From GCA-2686265 sp036010965 (GTDB lineage Bacteria > Planctomycetota > UBA1135 > GCA-002686595), in the NCBI GenBank assembly GCA_036010965.1, contig DASCMO010000114.1, positions 23,491-87,490 on the forward strand: a stretch of 64,000 nucleotides of DNA, given 5' to 3'. Positions 62,378 to 64,000 of this stretch are shown one piece after another. The position numbers and the translations under genes are program-made. Below the pieces are notes generated by a model that worked only from the letters and a program-made list of their open reading frames with translations, did no database searches and had not been told where the DNA came from. Every line of letters starts with the position of its first letter. The first letter of the stretch is position 1.

Positions 62378-64000
62378 CTATTCGCGCCAGGCCGCGCCGC
62401 GGCGATGTGCGGCGAGCTGGGCCTCGAGGCTCGTCGGGAGCGACCGCCCCGCGCCCAGCAGGGCGTCGCGCAGGCCTTGCAAGACGCTCGTCGCTTGCAC
62501 CGTGTCGCCGCTCTCCGCCAGGGCCGCGGCGCGCACGCGCGCCAGGGGCGCGATGCCCTCGCCCGCGCTGCGCTCGACGCGATCGAGCACTTCCAGTGCC
62601 AGTTGACCGTTGCGTAGGCCGTCGTCGCTCACGGTCGAGAGGAACCACGCGTACTTGAGCCCCGCTTCGAGGAGGCTGGCGTCGTTGGGGGCGGCTTCCC
62701 AGGCGGCGGCGTAGTGCCCGGCGGCCTCGTCGGCGCGGCCTGTGGCGCGCGTGCGGTCCGCCAGAAACAGGTTCGCCGTGAAGTGCACCGGGTCCGCCGT
62801 CAGGGCGCGCCGACCCCAGACCTCGGCCTCTTCCGTGCGACCCAAGCGGTGCAGCAGGACGGCCGCCAGCGCCGGCGGTTCGGCCCAGCTCTCGCGCAGA
62901 CCTGCCGCACGCCGAGCGTGGACCAGCGCCGCCTCGCCCTCGCCCAAGGTCGAGAGCAGCAGGGCGTTGTTCCACTGGATCATGAAGTGGTCGTCCTTGC
63001 GGGCCACGGCGTCCGCGAGCAGGGTGCGCGCTTCCGCCAGCTCCGCGGCGCCCTGTTCGCGGCCCAGTCGCTGTCCGCGGCGCAAGAGGAGCGCGCCCAG
63101 CTCCGACTGGGAGAGCCACGAGTCGGGGTTGTGGGCCAGGGTGTGGCGATAGAGCGTCTCCGCGTCGGCGAAGTGGGCGCTCTGGCCGAGGGTCAGGGCG
63201 CCGGCCGCCACAACCGGCACGAGCAGGGCCGGCCGCGGCCAGGCGAGGCGCTCGACCAGGGCCGTCCAGCCGGCGGCGACGAGCATCAGGATGCCCAGGG
63301 ACGGCAGGTAGACGAAGTGGTCCGCCACGAAGGCGAAGAGCATCGGGTAGTAGGTGATGAGGCCCAACGCGGGGAAGGCGGAGCCCGCGAAGAACGCCAG
63401 GGCCAGGGCCGGCCCGCGCGCGCCGCGCCGATAGGAGCGCAGTCCGACGAGGGCGATGGCGACCACCGCGGCCACCGACCACCACTGCAACGCCGCGCTC
63501 GGGTCGATCTCCCAGCGCGCGTAGTTGAAGAGCAGAGGCCACGGCGCGAGCAGTTTGGCGGGGTAGAAGAGCAGGGCGCGCGAGGCGATCAGCAAGCGCT
63601 CGGAGACGCTGAAGACGAACTCGTGGCCCTGGGCGCCGACCCATACGCGCTCAACATGGGCCGTGTGCAGAGCCAGGCCGATCCCGACGACGAAGAAGGG
63701 CAGCAGCGGCGCGAGGCGGCGCGCGTCGAGGGCGCGGCCGCGGAAGAGGAAGACCAGGATCAGGGCCGCCGGGAGGGTGCAGGTGACGGATTTTGAGAGC
63801 AGGGCGGCGACGAACAGGGCCAGGGCGAGGGCGTAGCTCCCGCGGCTGCCTGCACCGCGTGCGCGGCGCTCGTCGAAGCGCAGGTAGGCGCCGGCCGCCA
63901 GCAGGTAGAAGGTGCCCGAGAGCACGTTCTTGAGCTCCATCACCCAGGCCACGCTCTCGACTTGCAGCGGGTGCAGGGCGAAGAGCGCCGCGGCCAGTCC
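62378..64000 (-). CDS. TMTC-like membrane protein with TPR repeats (5' part beyond the window)
   Basis: Only the C-terminal 540 residues are present. The frame is open to the edge at 64000. The start of the visible part has 'LFALHPLQVESVAWVMELKN', matching the 'HP.HVESVAW...K.VLS' signature of TMTC/O-mannosyltransferase-like proteins. Several transmembrane helices run to about 63200, followed by TPRs ('YRHTLAHNPDSWLSQSELGA' and 'AEVWGRRALTADPVHFTANL'). It may be a GT-C type protein glycosyltransferase or a membrane TPR scaffold. Convergent with the sulfatase-fold gene. Confidence 0.83.
   Translation of the reverse strand, partial: GLAAALFALHPLQVESVAWVMELKNVLSGTFYLLAAGAYLRFDERRARGAGSRGSYALALALFVAALLSKSVTCTLPAALILVFLFRGRALDARRLAPLLPFFVVGIGLALHTAHVERVWVGAQGHEFVFSVSERLLIASRALLFYPAKLLAPWPLLFNYARWEIDPSAALQWWSVAAVVAIALVGLRSYRRGARGPALALAFFAGSAFPALGLITYYPMLFAFVADHFVYLPSLGILMLVAAGWTALVERLAWPRPALLVPVVAAGALTLGQSAHFADAETLYRHTLAHNPDSWLSQSELGALLLRRGQRLGREQGAAELAEARTLLADAVARKDDHFMIQWNNALLLSTLGEGEAALVHARRAAGLRESWAEPPALAAVLLHRLGRTEEAEVWGRRALTADPVHFTANLFLADRTRATGRADEAAGHYAAAWEAAPNDASLLEAGLKYAWFLSTVSDDGLRNGQLALEVLDRVERSAGEGIAPLARVRAAALAESGDTVQATSVLQGLRDALLGAGRSLPTSLEAQLAAHRRGAAWRE

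Noticed and set aside
60567..63644. A 1025-codon open frame on the minus strand
   Set aside because: It crosses the sulfatase-fold gene in antisense and the TMTC-like gene in a wrong frame, and shows only Arg/Pro/Gly-rich translation.

Overview
The window is GC-rich, densely coded bacterial DNA, most likely from a Planctomycetota lineage. I base this on large secreted proteins that end in a shared C-terminal module (a 'GSTW.FQ.W.RDP' block followed by '.DA..V.F.P'), on 'D.N.NG..D' calcium-loop repeats, on several sulfatase-fold enzymes, on a TPR/multiheme protein and on a FetAB pair. The lineage is an inference from gene style. No rRNA or marker phylogeny is available here. TGA is used as a normal stop many times, so the code is standard.

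Layout. 1-9.8 kb: an STT3-like membrane glycosyltransferase, a divergent MJ1255-type glycosyltransferase, a 5'-nucleotidase coupled to a HEAT-VWA protein, a quinone-reductase-like MDR enzyme, 3-hydroxyacyl-CoA dehydrogenase and two small membrane proteins. 9.8-18.7 kb (minus strand): seven tightly packed or overlapping genes, with a divergent GT5 glycogen-synthase homologue, a ROK sugar kinase, an ABC-2 exporter pair and glycolate oxidase GlcD/E/F. 19-25.9 kb: an M48 peptidase, phosphoglycerate mutase and a full isc operon (iscR-iscS-iscU-iscA-hscB-hscA). 26-30.4 kb: small housekeeping genes, including a YbgC thioesterase, DprA and DUF309. 30.5-36.8 kb: ClpC, McsA-like, a stand-alone Clp N-domain-like protein, MurD, a PEGA lipoprotein and tRNA-Ser(GCU).

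37-42.8 kb (plus strand): a YejM-like membrane hydrolase, an eight-CxxCH TPR lipoprotein and the most notable gene of the window, a secreted thioredoxin-fold protein interrupted by an in-frame TGA exactly at the first redox Cys (W-UGA-A-S-C). A hairpin with a GGUCU apical loop, the same loop as in E. coli fdhF, lies 24 nt downstream. I call this a selenoprotein with a bacterial SECIS.

43-58.5 kb: a secretome island with a trypsin-like protease, a HAF-repeat protein, a protein of unknown role and a subtilisin, all with the same C-terminal module. Two of them share a near-identical 1.3-kb 3' half, and a decayed copy of the module lies at 58.3 kb. FetAB and a carotenoid-isomerase-type oxidoreductase are interspersed. 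58.5-64 kb: a divergent pair fitting cis-3-hydroxy-L-proline catabolism, another sulfatase-fold lipoprotein, and a TMTC-like TPR membrane protein cut by the window edge.
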